Shown in pieces: positions 1-8,891 of a stretch of DNA of 64,000 bases (position 1 is the first letter of the stretch; the number at the start of each line of letters is the position of its first letter). The notes under the pieces were generated by a model. It saw only the letters and a program-made list of their open reading frames with translations. It searched no databases and was not told the DNA's origin. Source of the stretch: Calditrichota bacterium. GTDB taxonomy: Bacteria; Calditrichota; Calditrichia; Calditrichales; Calditrichaceae. A program made the translations under genes and the position numbers. The stretch lies in the NCBI GenBank assembly GCA_024278755.1, contig JAJRSO010000002.1:100350-164349 (forward strand). The letters are read 5' to 3'.

Positions 1-288
1 ATTGCAGCCTTGCATATAAAAGGAAAAAAAACAACCGAACTGGAATTTTACTGGCAAAATAAATACATTATATGTAAAAGTTCGGATCAGTTTTTAGTGG
101 TTGTCTTCTGCAATACACCGCATATTTTAGCGGTTATCCGAATCACGTTAAACGTAACAACCGCAAAATTACTGGAAGATAAAAAATTTACCAAATGGCT
201 TAAATCGCATATTGCGGGTAAAGAATTTATGTTACGTAAAGGCTCTTTGGATACTGCCGAAGAAAGGTTGCTGGAATATATAACGTAA
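1..288 (+). CDS. Roadblock/LC7-like protein, 3' part only
   Basis: The frame is open to the left edge of the window, so only the C-terminal ~95 residues are seen. The stretch FLVVVFCNTPHILAVIRI resembles the second half of a roadblock/LC7 fold, where a hydrophobic strand is followed by a helix starting near the conserved GLIRI-type motif. The intact roadblock gene at 1575-2084 has the matching segment (FFLVVVFDVSVTLGLIRI). It is the first visible gene of a same-strand cluster with a HAMP sensor and an MglA-like GTPase, so a role as a GTPase partner or regulator is inferred. The fold is a pattern judgement; the N-terminal half cannot be checked here. Confidence 0.6.
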   Translation: MAALHIKGKKTTELEFYWQNKYIICKSSDQFLVVVFCNTPHILAVIRITLNVTTAKLLEDKKFTKWLKSHIAGKEFMLRKGSLDTAEERLLEYIT

Positions 289-324
289 CGTTGCACCATT
301 TATATTTGCTGTTATAAAAAGGTA

Positions 325-807
325 TTGGTTAATTTGATCGAAGTAAATGAAAATGTTGTTTTTTGTCTGGCGCAGGATAAATCACCGGCAGAAGTTACCC
401 TGCGTTCCACGGACTGGGCCGTTATTACGCAAATTGACGGGCATAAAACAGTAGCGGAAATTGCCTCCATTTTAGCACTGACTATGGAAGAAGCCGTTGT
501 CCATTTTACCTGGCTATTCGACAAAGGACTTTTGAAATATGTCTCTTCGGATATGGGAGGTGAGAAACCGTTATCGCCGGTGGTATTCGAAAAACTGGAA
601 AAGGAATTGATGCAAATTCTCGGGCCGGTTGCCCCCTTTGTGATAGATGATGTTTTATGGAATATGGAAGTGAAAAGAAGTGAGTTTAAAACCAACAAAC
701 TGGCTGAATTGATTGAGTCGATAAGCGATGAAATTGAAGATGAAAATAAAAAACTGATTTTTCAACAAAAAATGCTTTTGCTAATGCAGGAAACAAATAG
801 CCAATGA
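325..807 (+). CDS. Winged-helix (DUF4388-type) plus C-terminal helical domain protein
   Basis: This 160-residue soluble protein has two parts. Residues ~25-75 look like the small winged-helix unit found at the end of DUF4388/PatA-like proteins (DWAVITQIDGHKTVAEIA, then a helix and KGLLKYV). Residues ~90-155 carry the motif ILGPVAPFVIDDVL followed by a helix-rich tail ending near DEIEDENKKLIFQQKM, a pattern seen in proteins linked to roadblock and MglA systems. The annotated start is TTG at 325, only two bases after an AAAAGG. A second in-frame TTG at 334 has better ribosome-binding spacing and may be the true start. The last bases overlap the next gene as ATGA, implying translational coupling. 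It is probably a cytoplasmic signalling adaptor; the partner is unknown. Confidence 0.6.
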   Translation: MVNLIEVNENVVFCLAQDKSPAEVTLRSTDWAVITQIDGHKTVAEIASILALTMEEAVVHFTWLFDKGLLKYVSSDMGGEKPLSPVVFEKLEKELMQILGPVAPFVIDDVLWNMEVKRSEFKTNKLAELIESISDEIEDENKKLIFQQKMLLLMQETNSQ

Positions 808-1553
808 AATTTATAAGTTTACGCTGGAAAATAAGCGGTATTCTGCTGATAACGAATTTACTGATAGGGGTCTTTTTAATATTTTTTGTTAGCAGTCAGG
901 TGCGGCAAAATCTCGGCACCGAATTGATTGCAAAGGGCCGGATAATTGCAAAAGATTTAGCGCATTTTTTAGTAGAGCAAATTTATTCCGAAGATCAGGC
1001 AGGGCTTAATGAACTGATTTCCGGCAGTATTTCATATGAAAGCGTGGAATATGTTTTAATTCAAAAAGCCGATATGACTGTTTTAGCAGATACCTATAAC
1101 GGTCGGGTACCGCAATTACTACTCGATCAAAAAATACCGGAAACGGATGAAAAAGCAACGCCTTCTCTGGTAACTTTGCCGGGAGAAACCCGGGTTTTTG
1201 ATATTTGGCAACCGGTTGAAGACGGTGACCTGGGATATGTTCGGGTAGGTATCCGTCAGGATTATGTTCGTAAAATAATTTTTAAGACTGCTGTCCGGGT
1301 TATCTCGACCATTGCTGTGGCAATTATCCTGGCCTGGCTCGTAATTATTATTCTGATTTCAAAATATATTATTAAGCCGTTAATGTATTTGACCAATAGT
1401 GCCGACAAAATTAGTCAGGGAACATTGGACCAAAAAGTCAGCCTAAAAACTAAAGATGAAATAGAACTACTGGCCGACGCGTTGGAAAGACTGCGTGAAA
1501 GCGTAAAAATAGCGCTGGATCGTCTGAAAAAACATCAGAAAATGAGAATGTAG
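804..1553 (+). CDS. Membrane sensor with periplasmic domain and HAMP, no output domain
   Basis: This 249-residue protein has TM1 at about residues 10-30, a ~130-residue periplasmic region, TM2 at about 165-187 and a HAMP linker at about 188-240. It ends shortly after the HAMP, with no kinase, cyclase or methyl-accepting domain. The signal must therefore pass to a separate protein. Its start overlaps the previous stop (ATGA), and a roadblock protein and a Ras-like GTPase follow on the same strand, so these are the obvious candidates for the output. That coupling is inference. Chemoreceptor or kinase truncation is the alternative, but no kinase remnant follows. Confidence 0.75.
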   Translation: MKFISLRWKISGILLITNLLIGVFLIFFVSSQVRQNLGTELIAKGRIIAKDLAHFLVEQIYSEDQAGLNELISGSISYESVEYVLIQKADMTVLADTYNGRVPQLLLDQKIPETDEKATPSLVTLPGETRVFDIWQPVEDGDLGYVRVGIRQDYVRKIIFKTAVRVISTIAVAIILAWLVIIILISKYIIKPLMYLTNSADKISQGTLDQKVSLKTKDEIELLADALERLRESVKIALDRLKKHQKMRM

Positions 1554-1574
1554 TTTTTAAGAGAGGATAGATTT

Positions 1575-2084
1575 ATGGTACAAACAAAAAAACTGAAAGA
1601 TGGAAGCCGACAAGTGGTATTAAACGGCCGGCAGTACGATGCAATTACCAAAGTTCTGTCCGAACTTGCCGTTAAAACAAAAGCATCGGCTATTTTGTTT
1701 GCCGATATGAGCGGACAGCTAATCAGCCAGCGTGGGAAGACAGACGATATGAACACCACGGTGCTTTCGGCATTGGCGGCCAGCGATTTTGCCGCAACTT
1801 CCGAAATGGCCAAGCTGGTTGGAGAAGAGGCAAAATTTAAACTGCTGTTCCACGAAGGTGAAAAGCGTAATGTGTATCTTTCCAATGTGGGTGATGAATT
1901 TTTTCTGGTTGTTGTTTTTGATGTGAGCGTTACGCTTGGTTTAATCCGGATTTATACCAAAAAAGCCATCGAAGATCTTAATAATTCACTTGAGGAAGAA
2001 AGTGAAAACAACGATGTCGGTAATATGCTCGATTCTGATTTTAGCACATTGCTTGGCGATGCTTTGGACGATTCGTTTAAATAA
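1575..2084 (+). CDS. Roadblock/LC7 domain protein (MglB-like)
   Basis: This 169-residue cytoplasmic protein has a roadblock/LC7 domain at about residues 22-128. It begins with a helix (DAITKVLSELAVKT), then ASAILFADMSGQLISQRG, a helix with ALAASDFAATSEMAKLVGE, and the closing strand FFLVVVFDVSVTLGLIRI. The C-terminal ~40 residues are acidic and probably disordered. Proteins of this family form dimers that act on Ras-like GTPases; MglB is the GAP and exchange factor for MglA. The MglA-like GTPase starts 31 bases downstream, as in other mglB-mglA pairs. The ribosome-binding site GAGAGGA supports the ATG at 1575. Confidence 0.85.
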   Translation: MVQTKKLKDGSRQVVLNGRQYDAITKVLSELAVKTKASAILFADMSGQLISQRGKTDDMNTTVLSALAASDFAATSEMAKLVGEEAKFKLLFHEGEKRNVYLSNVGDEFFLVVVFDVSVTLGLIRIYTKKAIEDLNNSLEEESENNDVGNMLDSDFSTLLGDALDDSFK

Positions 2085-2115
2085 TAGTTTTCATTAAATT
2101 AAGGGACGGAACAGG

Positions 2116-2700
2116 ATGTTTATTAATTGGGCATTACAAGAGATAAATCTAAAAATTGTGTATTACGGTCCGGGTATGAGTGGAAAAACGACCAATCTGG
2201 AATATATTCATTCCAAACTCGACCCTTCCCTGAAAGGCGATTTGGTATCTTTAAAAACAAAAGAAGACCGTACCATCTTTTTCGATTTTATGCAAATTGA
2301 AGTGGGTCGGATTAAAGGCAAAAAACCAAAATTTAATCTTTATACGGTTCCGGGGCAGGTCTATTACGCCTCCAGCAGAAAAGTAATTTTAAACGGAGTG
2401 GACGGTATTGTCTTCGTGGCCGACTCGCAGCCGCACCGGATGGAAGCAAATATCGAAACGCTACTCGATTTGTAGAAAAACTTAAAAGTAGATGGTCAGG
2501 AATTGGAACATTTCCCCTGGGTAATTCAATATAACAAACGTGACCTCCCCGGCGCGGAATCAATTGAAGAACTTAACAAACGGTTAAACTTTTTTGATGT
2601 TCCGCATTTCGAAGGTGTTGCCGTACGGGGAGACGGTGTGTTTAATACACTCAAATCCGTGATCAACCTGGTGGTACAAAAAGTACAGGCTCAATTGTAA
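2116..2700 (+). pseudogene. MglA-like small GTPase interrupted by in-frame TAG
   Basis: Read through, the frame gives a 194-codon MglA-family GTPase. It has the P-loop GPGMSGKT at residues 18-25, the MglA-type switch II TVPGQ at 77-81 and the base-specificity motif NKRD at 140-143. An in-frame TAG at 2473-2475 (codon 120) splits it. Homology continues directly after the stop in the same frame, so no frameshift is involved. In relatives the position is usually Glu in an NLEENL-like helix, so one G-to-T change from GAG would explain it. The N-terminal fragment lacks NKRD, and the C-terminal fragment lacks the P-loop. A pseudogene, suppressor readthrough or a sequencing/assembly error all remain possible. 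Confidence 0.85.
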
Positions 2701-2715
2701 CAAGCAACGGTTAAA

Positions 2716-2746
2716 AACCTTCTTTGAATGGGAGAAGGTTTTTTTT
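2716..2746 (+). terminator. Intrinsic terminator after the GTPase module
   Basis: Arms AACCTTCT (2716-2723) and AGAAGGTT (2733-2740) pair perfectly around a 9-base loop and run into a T tract ending at 2746. It closes the roadblock/GTPase cluster. Confidence 0.85.
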
Positions 2747-2861
2747 ACTCCTCTTTGGTATTTTCAAATATTTTGCTTATCATTTAATCTCTTTAATAAA
2801 CAAAACGATAACAGCGGCAGTCGGAAACACAGCCGCTGGTTTTACTTAATGGAGCTGAACA

Positions 2862-4142
2862 ATCGACCTTCCCGGAAAACAACGCAGAAAAGAAATTTTT
2901 TCATGGACACTTTACGATTTTGCCAACACTTCTTACAGTGTTATCGTGGTAACGGTTGTATACGCCGTGTATTTTAAGCAGTATATTGTGGGTGGTTATA
3001 CCATTGATATTTTTGGATTGCAGCGCAATCCGGGCGACTTATTTTGGGGACTGGGTAGCGCCCTTTCGATGTTAATTGTGGGCTTTACGTCACCGATCAT
3101 GGGAGCTACGGCAGATTTTAGCAATAAAAAGAAACCGCTCCTATTTCTGTATTCCATGGTATGTATTTTAGCAACAATTGCCTTATTCGGTTTAAAAAAC
3201 GGAATGATCTGGCAGGGCGTATTTCTTTTTGTAACGGCTAATGTCGGTTTCGAGGGAGCGCTTGTTTTTTATAACGGTTTTCTTCCGCAAATCACAACCC
3301 GGCAGAATATCGGAAAGATATCCGGATACGGTTTTGCCATGGGATATGTGGGTTCATTAATTTCTTTGCTCATGGCCATGCCCTATGCAAATATGGCTTT
3401 GGCCGCCAACGATCTTTCCCTGATGCGTCCTGCCTTTGTGTGGGCCGGGTTGTTCTTTTTTGTTTTTTCGCTTCCGTTATATGTTTTTGTTAAAGAAAAA
3501 GCAATATCCGTAAAACAGAATAAACGCAACAGTCTTAAAGCGGGCTACCGGCGTATCCGGCACACGTTGAAACGTGTCCGGGAAATCCCACAGATCACCC
3601 GTTTCTTAACGGCCTATTTTATCTATATTGACGGTGTAAATACGGTTATTTATTTTAGCGGAATCTATGCCAGTGACAGCCTTGGCTTTTCGATGGCCGA
3701 GGTCATTCAGTTTTTTGCCATTGTGCAGGCTTCGGCCATTTCCGGCTCCTACATATTTGGGTTTTTAACGGATAAACTGGGGGCAAAAAAAACCATTAAT
3801 GTTACACTGTTTCTCTGGATGGGCGTCATTGTAGGCGGCGCGCTCTCTTTTTCGGCTTTCACATTTTATTTTGTCGGCTTGGCGGCAGGGATTGCAATGG
3901 GCTCGTCACAAGCGGCCAGCAGGGCCTTTATGGGGCAGTTAATTCCGCAAGGAAGAGAGGCGGAGTTCTATGGGTTTTACGCCTTAACAGGAAAATTTTC
4001 CGCTGTGCTTGGTCCGTTGTTTTTTGGTATTACATCCACGTTAACCGGTAGTCAGCGTCTTGCCGTTTTATCGGTACTGCTGTTTTTTATCACCGGTTAT
4101 TTGTTGTTAAGACGAGTCGACGACGGATTATCCATAAAATAA
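2862..4142 (+). CDS. MFS exporter, UMF1/Atg22-like, 5' end uncertain
   Basis: About 420 residues with roughly 12 hydrophobic segments form a major facilitator of the UMF1 (Atg22-like) type. The family signature WTLYDFANTSYS lies at 2904-2939, upstream of the first canonical in-frame start (GTG at 2946). The family N-terminus is therefore encoded there. The frame is open only from 2859 and has no ATG, GTG or TTG before 2946. An ATC at 2862 sits 7 bases after GGAG and could be a non-canonical start. Alternatively, an ATG at 2849 in another frame joins the signature if one A is lost from the AAAA run at 2876-2879. Substrate is unknown; solute efflux is usual for the family. Coordinates follow the ATC option. 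Confidence 0.75.
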   Translation: MDLPGKQRRKEIFSWTLYDFANTSYSVIVVTVVYAVYFKQYIVGGYTIDIFGLQRNPGDLFWGLGSALSMLIVGFTSPIMGATADFSNKKKPLLFLYSMVCILATIALFGLKNGMIWQGVFLFVTANVGFEGALVFYNGFLPQITTRQNIGKISGYGFAMGYVGSLISLLMAMPYANMALAANDLSLMRPAFVWAGLFFFVFSLPLYVFVKEKAISVKQNKRNSLKAGYRRIRHTLKRVREIPQITRFLTAYFIYIDGVNTVIYFSGIYASDSLGFSMAEVIQFFAIVQASAISGSYIFGFLTDKLGAKKTINVTLFLWMGVIVGGALSFSAFTFYFVGLAAGIAMGSSQAASRAFMGQLIPQGREAEFYGFYALTGKFSAVLGPLFFGITSTLTGSQRLAVLSVLLFFITGYLLLRRVDDGLSIK

Positions 4143-4171
4143 CGCAAAGATAACTTCTAATATGGATTTCA

Positions 4172-7100
4172 GTGTTTATTATGCGTAAAAAAAAGCAGGA
4201 ACCGACACAGGATTTTACAAATATCTGGAGTTACCACCCCAACGCCCGATTTGGGATTTTCCGTAAAGTACTTATTTCGTTTTTAGTTATCTCTTTAACT
4301 CCGATTATTCTTCTCGGCTTTTATTTTTTAAATATACTTACCGGTGTGGGCGCGAACATGGTCGAAAAGACCACCACAAGCGTAAATCGTAAAATTCAGG
4401 ATGCACTGGAACTTCAGGCTGTTCTTACGGCAAAATCACTTACCGTGTTTTTAGAGCAGCGGGAACAGGATCTGATTCGTTTAAAAGAGGTGCGTCCGTC
4501 TGCAAAAAATTTTCTGTTATTCTCCCGCCAAAATAGCAGAGAAATCTGGAAACGGATTGGTACCAACGAAAATCCGGGGGAAAAACATCTGCTGATTCCC
4601 CTCTACAAAGAGGTCTCTTTTGTCGATGTCCGTGGGATGGAAAAAATTAAAATTGTAAATAACCGTGTGCTCCCGGCGGAAAAACTTAAAAATGTTCGTT
4701 TCCCTCAAAATACAACCTATAAAACAGAAACCTATTTCCAAAAGACCCTCCATTTAAAAGCAAATGAAATGTATGTGGGACACCTGGCCGGATTTCATGT
4801 GAGTAAACAAGAACAGTTAGGGCGGGCAACCCGTGTCGAAGACGCGGTGGAGGGAAAGGAATATGACGGGGTTATTCGTTTTGCCGCACCGGTGTACGCA
4901 AAAGGTTATTTGCAGGGAATTGTGGTTTTGGGTTTGGACCACCGCCATTTAATGGAGTTTACGCAGCATATTTTGCCCAACCAGAAAATGACCACCGTAT
5001 TTCCCAGTTATATGTCCGGTAATTATGCCTTTATGTTTGATGACCGGGGCTGGATAATCACCCATCCGAAATACTGGGATATTCCCGGAGTAGATGCAAA
5101 CTGGCGTTGGGTTCCGGCCTACACGGAACACAGTACCAGCCGGGATATTGAACTGGGAAACATTCCATTTAATTTGGACAGCGCGGCTTTCATTCATAAA
5201 AACTACCCTTTTGTTTCACGCCAGGTGCGCAACCATCTTTCCGGTTCGGTAATTACAAAAAATGTGGGTGGTGTAACAAAAATTATGGCATATGCGCCGA
5301 TATTATTTAATAAGGGGGAGTATAAAAATACCGGAATTTTTGGCGGCATTACGGTGGGCGCGGAACTGAAAAAATTTCAGTTACCCGCGTTTTTTATTGG
5401 CAACAGCATTTTACAGGCATTGCAGCTTGTCCGCGAAAACCTGATAGCTGTTTTGGTGTTTGCGCTATTGCTAAGCGTTTGGCTTTCCTGGCTTATTTCG
5501 CGGGGAATTACGAATCCTATTCTTCTCATTATGCGCGGAGCCAGAGAACTTGCAAAAGGTAAATTGGAAAAAAATATCAGTGTTAACCGCCATGATGAAA
5601 TTGGAGTTTTGGCAGCCGTTTTTAATTTTATGGCCTATGAACTACAAAAAAGCCGCAGTGAATTGTTGCGTTCCTACAATAAATTAAAACAATCCAAGGC
5701 CGAGGTCGATTCTTATGCGGAGGATTTGGAGTACCAGCTTAAAATTCTTAAAAGTATTCAGCGCATCAGTAATATTTTAGGATCTACGCTGGATATGAAC
5801 GCGGTTATTCGCATTATTCTGCAAAACTGTGTGGAAAGTGTCGGTTTCGACCGGGCGCTCTTGTATCTGTTAGATATAAAAGAAGAGTATCTGGAATGTA
5901 AAGAGGCTTACGGCTTTAGCGACGAAGAGGATGCGCTGGCGCGTCAGTCCAAGTATCACATCCGGCATTACGACTGCATCGAAACAAAAGTGGCGCGCGA
6001 GGGCCGTATTATCTTTATTAAAGATTTTAAAAACTATACGCAGGCCACCGTACTGGATAAAAAAATACGCCGTTACGGCAAGAGTAATTCGTTTGTTTTT
6101 ATTCCGTTAAAAGTAAAAGAACGCATCATCGGTATTTTGGGCGCCGATAAATTGCGCACCGAAGAAGAGATTACACAAACCGATATAAATTCATTACAGA
6201 TTCTGGCCAATCAGGCTTCGCGGGTTATCGAAAATACCCGGCTGTATTCGGAAATTATCAATCAGCGGAATTTTGTGGAAGATGTTTTGCGCTATATGAT
6301 TAACGGAGTGCTTACGGTAAATCCCGAGGGTGTTATTACCAGCGTTAACCGGGCGGCGCTTTCCATTTTATCTGTATCCAAAGCCGATATTCTCGGGAAA
6401 AATGCCCGGGAAGTCTTCCGCACGAATGAAGACGTAGTAAATCAGATTCGCGATAAACTGGCCGGTCGCGGATTTTATCACGGCTATAATTTACGGTTTA
6501 TAATTAAAGAGGTAGAAAAGTATATCAACATTAATGCTTCTACTACGGGCGGTGGCGAATCGAGTATTATCATTTTGGAAGATGTTACCGAGCGCAAACG
6601 GCTGGATGAAAACTTTGCCCGGGTGGAACGATTGGCATCGCTGGGGCGCTTTGCCGCCGGCCTGGCCCATGAATTACGTAATCCGCTGACCGGTGTAAGT
6701 TTATTGCTGGACGATTTGCATGATAAACTTACTGCCATGCCGGAAGTGACAAAAATGCTGGCCATGGCTTTAAACGAAATTGAACGGCTCGAAAATTTAA
6801 CAAACGAAATCCTTGATTATGCAAATCCAACAAAAGGAAGTTATAAAAAAATGGATATAAATGAACTCATCAAGACAACGCTTCCTTTTATCGAAAAACA
6901 ATGCCAGCCGGCCGGAATTTCCGTAGAAACCACATTAGAACCGACTCTGCCGACGGTATGGATAAATCCGGATAAAATTCGTCAGGCGCTGTTGAATATT
7001 TTAATCAACGCTATTCAGGCCATGCCCGAAGGAGGCAAAATTTCGGTGGCTACTCACTTTTTAAAAGATGTTTCCGTTAAAGGGAAAGAAAAAAACGGCT

Positions 7101-7336
7101 GGATTCATATCACCGTTACTGATAGCGGGCCGGGCATTCCGACGGAAGATATGGAAAAGATTTTCGAACCATTTTTTACTAAAAACAAAGAAGGCACCGG
7201 GCTGGGACTTTCGACTACGCAGAGTATTGTGGAAGAACATGGCGGCAAAATACAGGTACGCAGTAGTTCAGGAGGAGCCGGATTTATTATTCTTCTGCCG
7301 ATATTTGCGCGAAAAAAGGAGGAAAATGAAGTATAA
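4172..7336 (+). CDS. Sensor histidine kinase (Cache-HAMP-GAF-PAS-HisKA-HATPase)
   Basis: This is a 1054-residue membrane kinase. TM1 lies near residues 33-55, followed by a large extracytoplasmic region (about 60-410) of dCache type, TM2 near 423-445, HAMP about 445-497, GAF about 535-690, PAS about 705-815, and HisKA with the H-box AHELRNPLTG near residue 829. The HATPase domain has an N-box NILINAIQAMPEGG, a G1 box DSGPGIP and a G2 box GTGLGLS. The start is GTG at 4172 (GGA five bases upstream) or ATG at 4181. It overlaps the downstream NtrC-type regulator by 11 bases, so the two are a cognate pair. A sigma-54-type promoter for a porin, followed by an amino-acid importer, lies after the pair, suggesting sensing of an external nutrient. 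Confidence 0.9.
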   Translation: MFIMRKKKQEPTQDFTNIWSYHPNARFGIFRKVLISFLVISLTPIILLGFYFLNILTGVGANMVEKTTTSVNRKIQDALELQAVLTAKSLTVFLEQREQDLIRLKEVRPSAKNFLLFSRQNSREIWKRIGTNENPGEKHLLIPLYKEVSFVDVRGMEKIKIVNNRVLPAEKLKNVRFPQNTTYKTETYFQKTLHLKANEMYVGHLAGFHVSKQEQLGRATRVEDAVEGKEYDGVIRFAAPVYAKGYLQGIVVLGLDHRHLMEFTQHILPNQKMTTVFPSYMSGNYAFMFDDRGWIITHPKYWDIPGVDANWRWVPAYTEHSTSRDIELGNIPFNLDSAAFIHKNYPFVSRQVRNHLSGSVITKNVGGVTKIMAYAPILFNKGEYKNTGIFGGITVGAELKKFQLPAFFIGNSILQALQLVRENLIAVLVFALLLSVWLSWLISRGITNPILLIMRGARELAKGKLEKNISVNRHDEIGVLAAVFNFMAYELQKSRSELLRSYNKLKQSKAEVDSYAEDLEYQLKILKSIQRISNILGSTLDMNAVIRIILQNCVESVGFDRALLYLLDIKEEYLECKEAYGFSDEEDALARQSKYHIRHYDCIETKVAREGRIIFIKDFKNYTQATVLDKKIRRYGKSNSFVFIPLKVKERIIGILGADKLRTEEEITQTDINSLQILANQASRVIENTRLYSEIINQRNFVEDVLRYMINGVLTVNPEGVITSVNRAALSILSVSKADILGKNAREVFRTNEDVVNQIRDKLAGRGFYHGYNLRFIIKEVEKYININASTTGGGESSIIILEDVTERKRLDENFARVERLASLGRFAAGLAHELRNPLTGVSLLLDDLHDKLTAMPEVTKMLAMALNEIERLENLTNEILDYANPTKGSYKKMDINELIKTTLPFIEKQCQPAGISVETTLEPTLPTVWINPDKIRQALLNILINAIQAMPEGGKISVATHFLKDVSVKGKEKNGWIHITVTDSGPGIPTEDMEKIFEPFFTKNKEGTGLGLSTTQSIVEEHGGKIQVRSSSGGAGFIILLPIFARKKEENEV

Positions 7337-8717
7337 AAACATACTGATCGTAGACGACGAAGAATTTATCCGCTTAAATTTAAAACGTATATACAGTGAG
7401 GAACCCTACCGGGTGTTCCTCGAAAACCGCGGCGCTTCCGCTTTAAAAACAGCAGAAGAGGAAGATATCGATTTGGCCCTGCTGGATTTGAATTTACCCG
7501 ATATGAGCGGTATTGATGTACTTAAGCAGATCAAAGAGATAAAACCCGGGCTGCTGGTCATTATGATTACCGGCTATGCTTCGGTAGAATCTGCTGTGGA
7601 AGCCTTAAAACTGGGTGCCTACGATTATATAAAAAAGCCCTTTAAGGCCGACGCTATTCGCCTGATTACCCGATTGGCGCTGGAGGCGCAAAGCCTTAAA
7701 GAAACCGTAAAAAACCTGCGCGAACTACAGCCGGGCATGGATGCCGATCCGATTCTGGGTGAAAGTGAAGCGATTTCGAAGGTACGAAATCAAATAGAAG
7801 AATTTTCGAAATACGATTCCGAAACCGTGCTTATTTCCGGTGAAAGCGGCGTCGGCAAAGAATTGGTTGCCCGATCTCTGCACTACTTAAGTTCCCGTAA
7901 AGAAAAGGAATTTATCGAAATAAACTGCGCCTCTATTCCGGAGACGCTGCTGGAAAGCGAATTGTTTGGCTATGAAAAGGGGGCTTTTACCGACGCCAAA
8001 ACCAAAAAAACAGGCCTGCTGGAAAAAGCAGACGAGGGCACTCTGTTTCTCGATGAGATCGGCGAAATGAGCATGGCCCTGCAGGCCAAACTTTTACGGG
8101 TGCTGGAAAATAAAAAACTGCGCCGCCTGGGAGCAACTGAAGATAAAATAATTAATGTGCGTATTATTGCCGCTACCAATAAAAATTTAAAAGAGGCCAT
8201 AGCGGCTAAAGAGTTTAGGCAGGATTTGTATTATCGTTTGAATGTTCTGCCGATAGAGATTCCGCCATTGCGCGAGCGTGGCGAAGACATTTTACTATTT
8301 ACCGATTATTTTTTTCGGCATTTTAATAGCAAGTTCAATAAAAATGTTAAGGGCTTTAGCGAAGAATCCAAACTGATATTGCTTCAATATAACTGGCCGG
8401 GCAATGTACGCGAACTTAAAAATATGATTGAGCGTATCTGTATTTTACAAAAAGAGCCGGTTATACGGCCGGCACACCTGCCAAACGAACTCATCGCCGG
8501 AACCGCAAAACAAGACATCGGGCTTTGTGACGAATTGTTTAATTCTGGCGATTTGGCGCTGGAAGATGTTTTGCGCGAAACAGAAATTGCCGTATTAAAA
8601 CGAGCTTATAATCTTAGTGGCCAAAATACAAGCCGGGCTGCCCGTCTTTTAAATATTCCCAGAGAAACCTTGCGCTATAAGCTGCACAAATATAATATCG
8701 AATCCGGTGAATCTTAG
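7326..8717 (+). CDS. Sigma-54-dependent response regulator (NtrC family)
   Basis: The protein has 463 residues. The receiver domain has the acidic pair D10-D11, phosphoacceptor D54 (LLDLNLPDM) and K104. The AAA+ domain has Walker A GESGVGKE, the sigma-54 contact loop as GAFTDA (GAFTGA is canonical) and Walker B LFLDEIGEM. The C-terminus is a Fis-type helix-turn-helix (SRAARLLNIPRETLRYKL). The start is ATG at 7326 inside the end of the kinase gene; MKYKNILIVDDE is the natural beginning, although the frame is open further upstream. Just downstream lie an inverted repeat and a GG-N10-GC promoter before the porin gene, making that the likely target. Confidence 0.95.
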   Translation: MKYKNILIVDDEEFIRLNLKRIYSEEPYRVFLENRGASALKTAEEEDIDLALLDLNLPDMSGIDVLKQIKEIKPGLLVIMITGYASVESAVEALKLGAYDYIKKPFKADAIRLITRLALEAQSLKETVKNLRELQPGMDADPILGESEAISKVRNQIEEFSKYDSETVLISGESGVGKELVARSLHYLSSRKEKEFIEINCASIPETLLESELFGYEKGAFTDAKTKKTGLLEKADEGTLFLDEIGEMSMALQAKLLRVLENKKLRRLGATEDKIINVRIIAATNKNLKEAIAAKEFRQDLYYRLNVLPIEIPPLRERGEDILLFTDYFFRHFNSKFNKNVKGFSEESKLILLQYNWPGNVRELKNMIERICILQKEPVIRPAHLPNELIAGTAKQDIGLCDELFNSGDLALEDVLRETEIAVLKRAYNLSGQNTSRAARLLNIPRETLRYKLHKYNIESGES

Positions 8718-8724
8718 CCGCTTT

Positions 8725-8740
8725 CGGCCAAAATTGGCCG
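8725..8740. promoter_or_regulatory. Inverted repeat: possible enhancer site or terminator
   Basis: Arms CGGCCAA and TTGGCCG are perfect complements with two central bases. The element lies 8 bases after the regulator stop and about 75 bases upstream of the -24 element of the porin promoter. It could be the upstream binding site of the NtrC-type regulator. The following GTTTTATT would also fit a weak terminator. Confidence 0.45.
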
Positions 8741-8813
8741 GTTTTATTGTTGCAAAATTTATCCTTCCTTTTTCTACTCCCCATTTCCCGCCGTTTGATT
8801 TAAATCACAAAGC

Positions 8814-8829
8814 TGGCATATCCTTTGCA
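8814..8829 (+). promoter_or_regulatory. Sigma-54 (-24/-12) promoter of the porin gene
   Basis: TGGCATATCCTTTGCA matches the -24/-12 consensus, with GG at 8815-8816 and GC at 8827-8828 exactly ten bases apart. It lies about 62 bases before the porin ATG and directly follows a gene for a sigma-54 activator. Confidence 0.75.
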
Positions 8830-8891
8830 CTTCGGTTACCAATCAACCCTAATTAAACTCACTTCAACCTATTATTTTATGAGGAGGTTTT

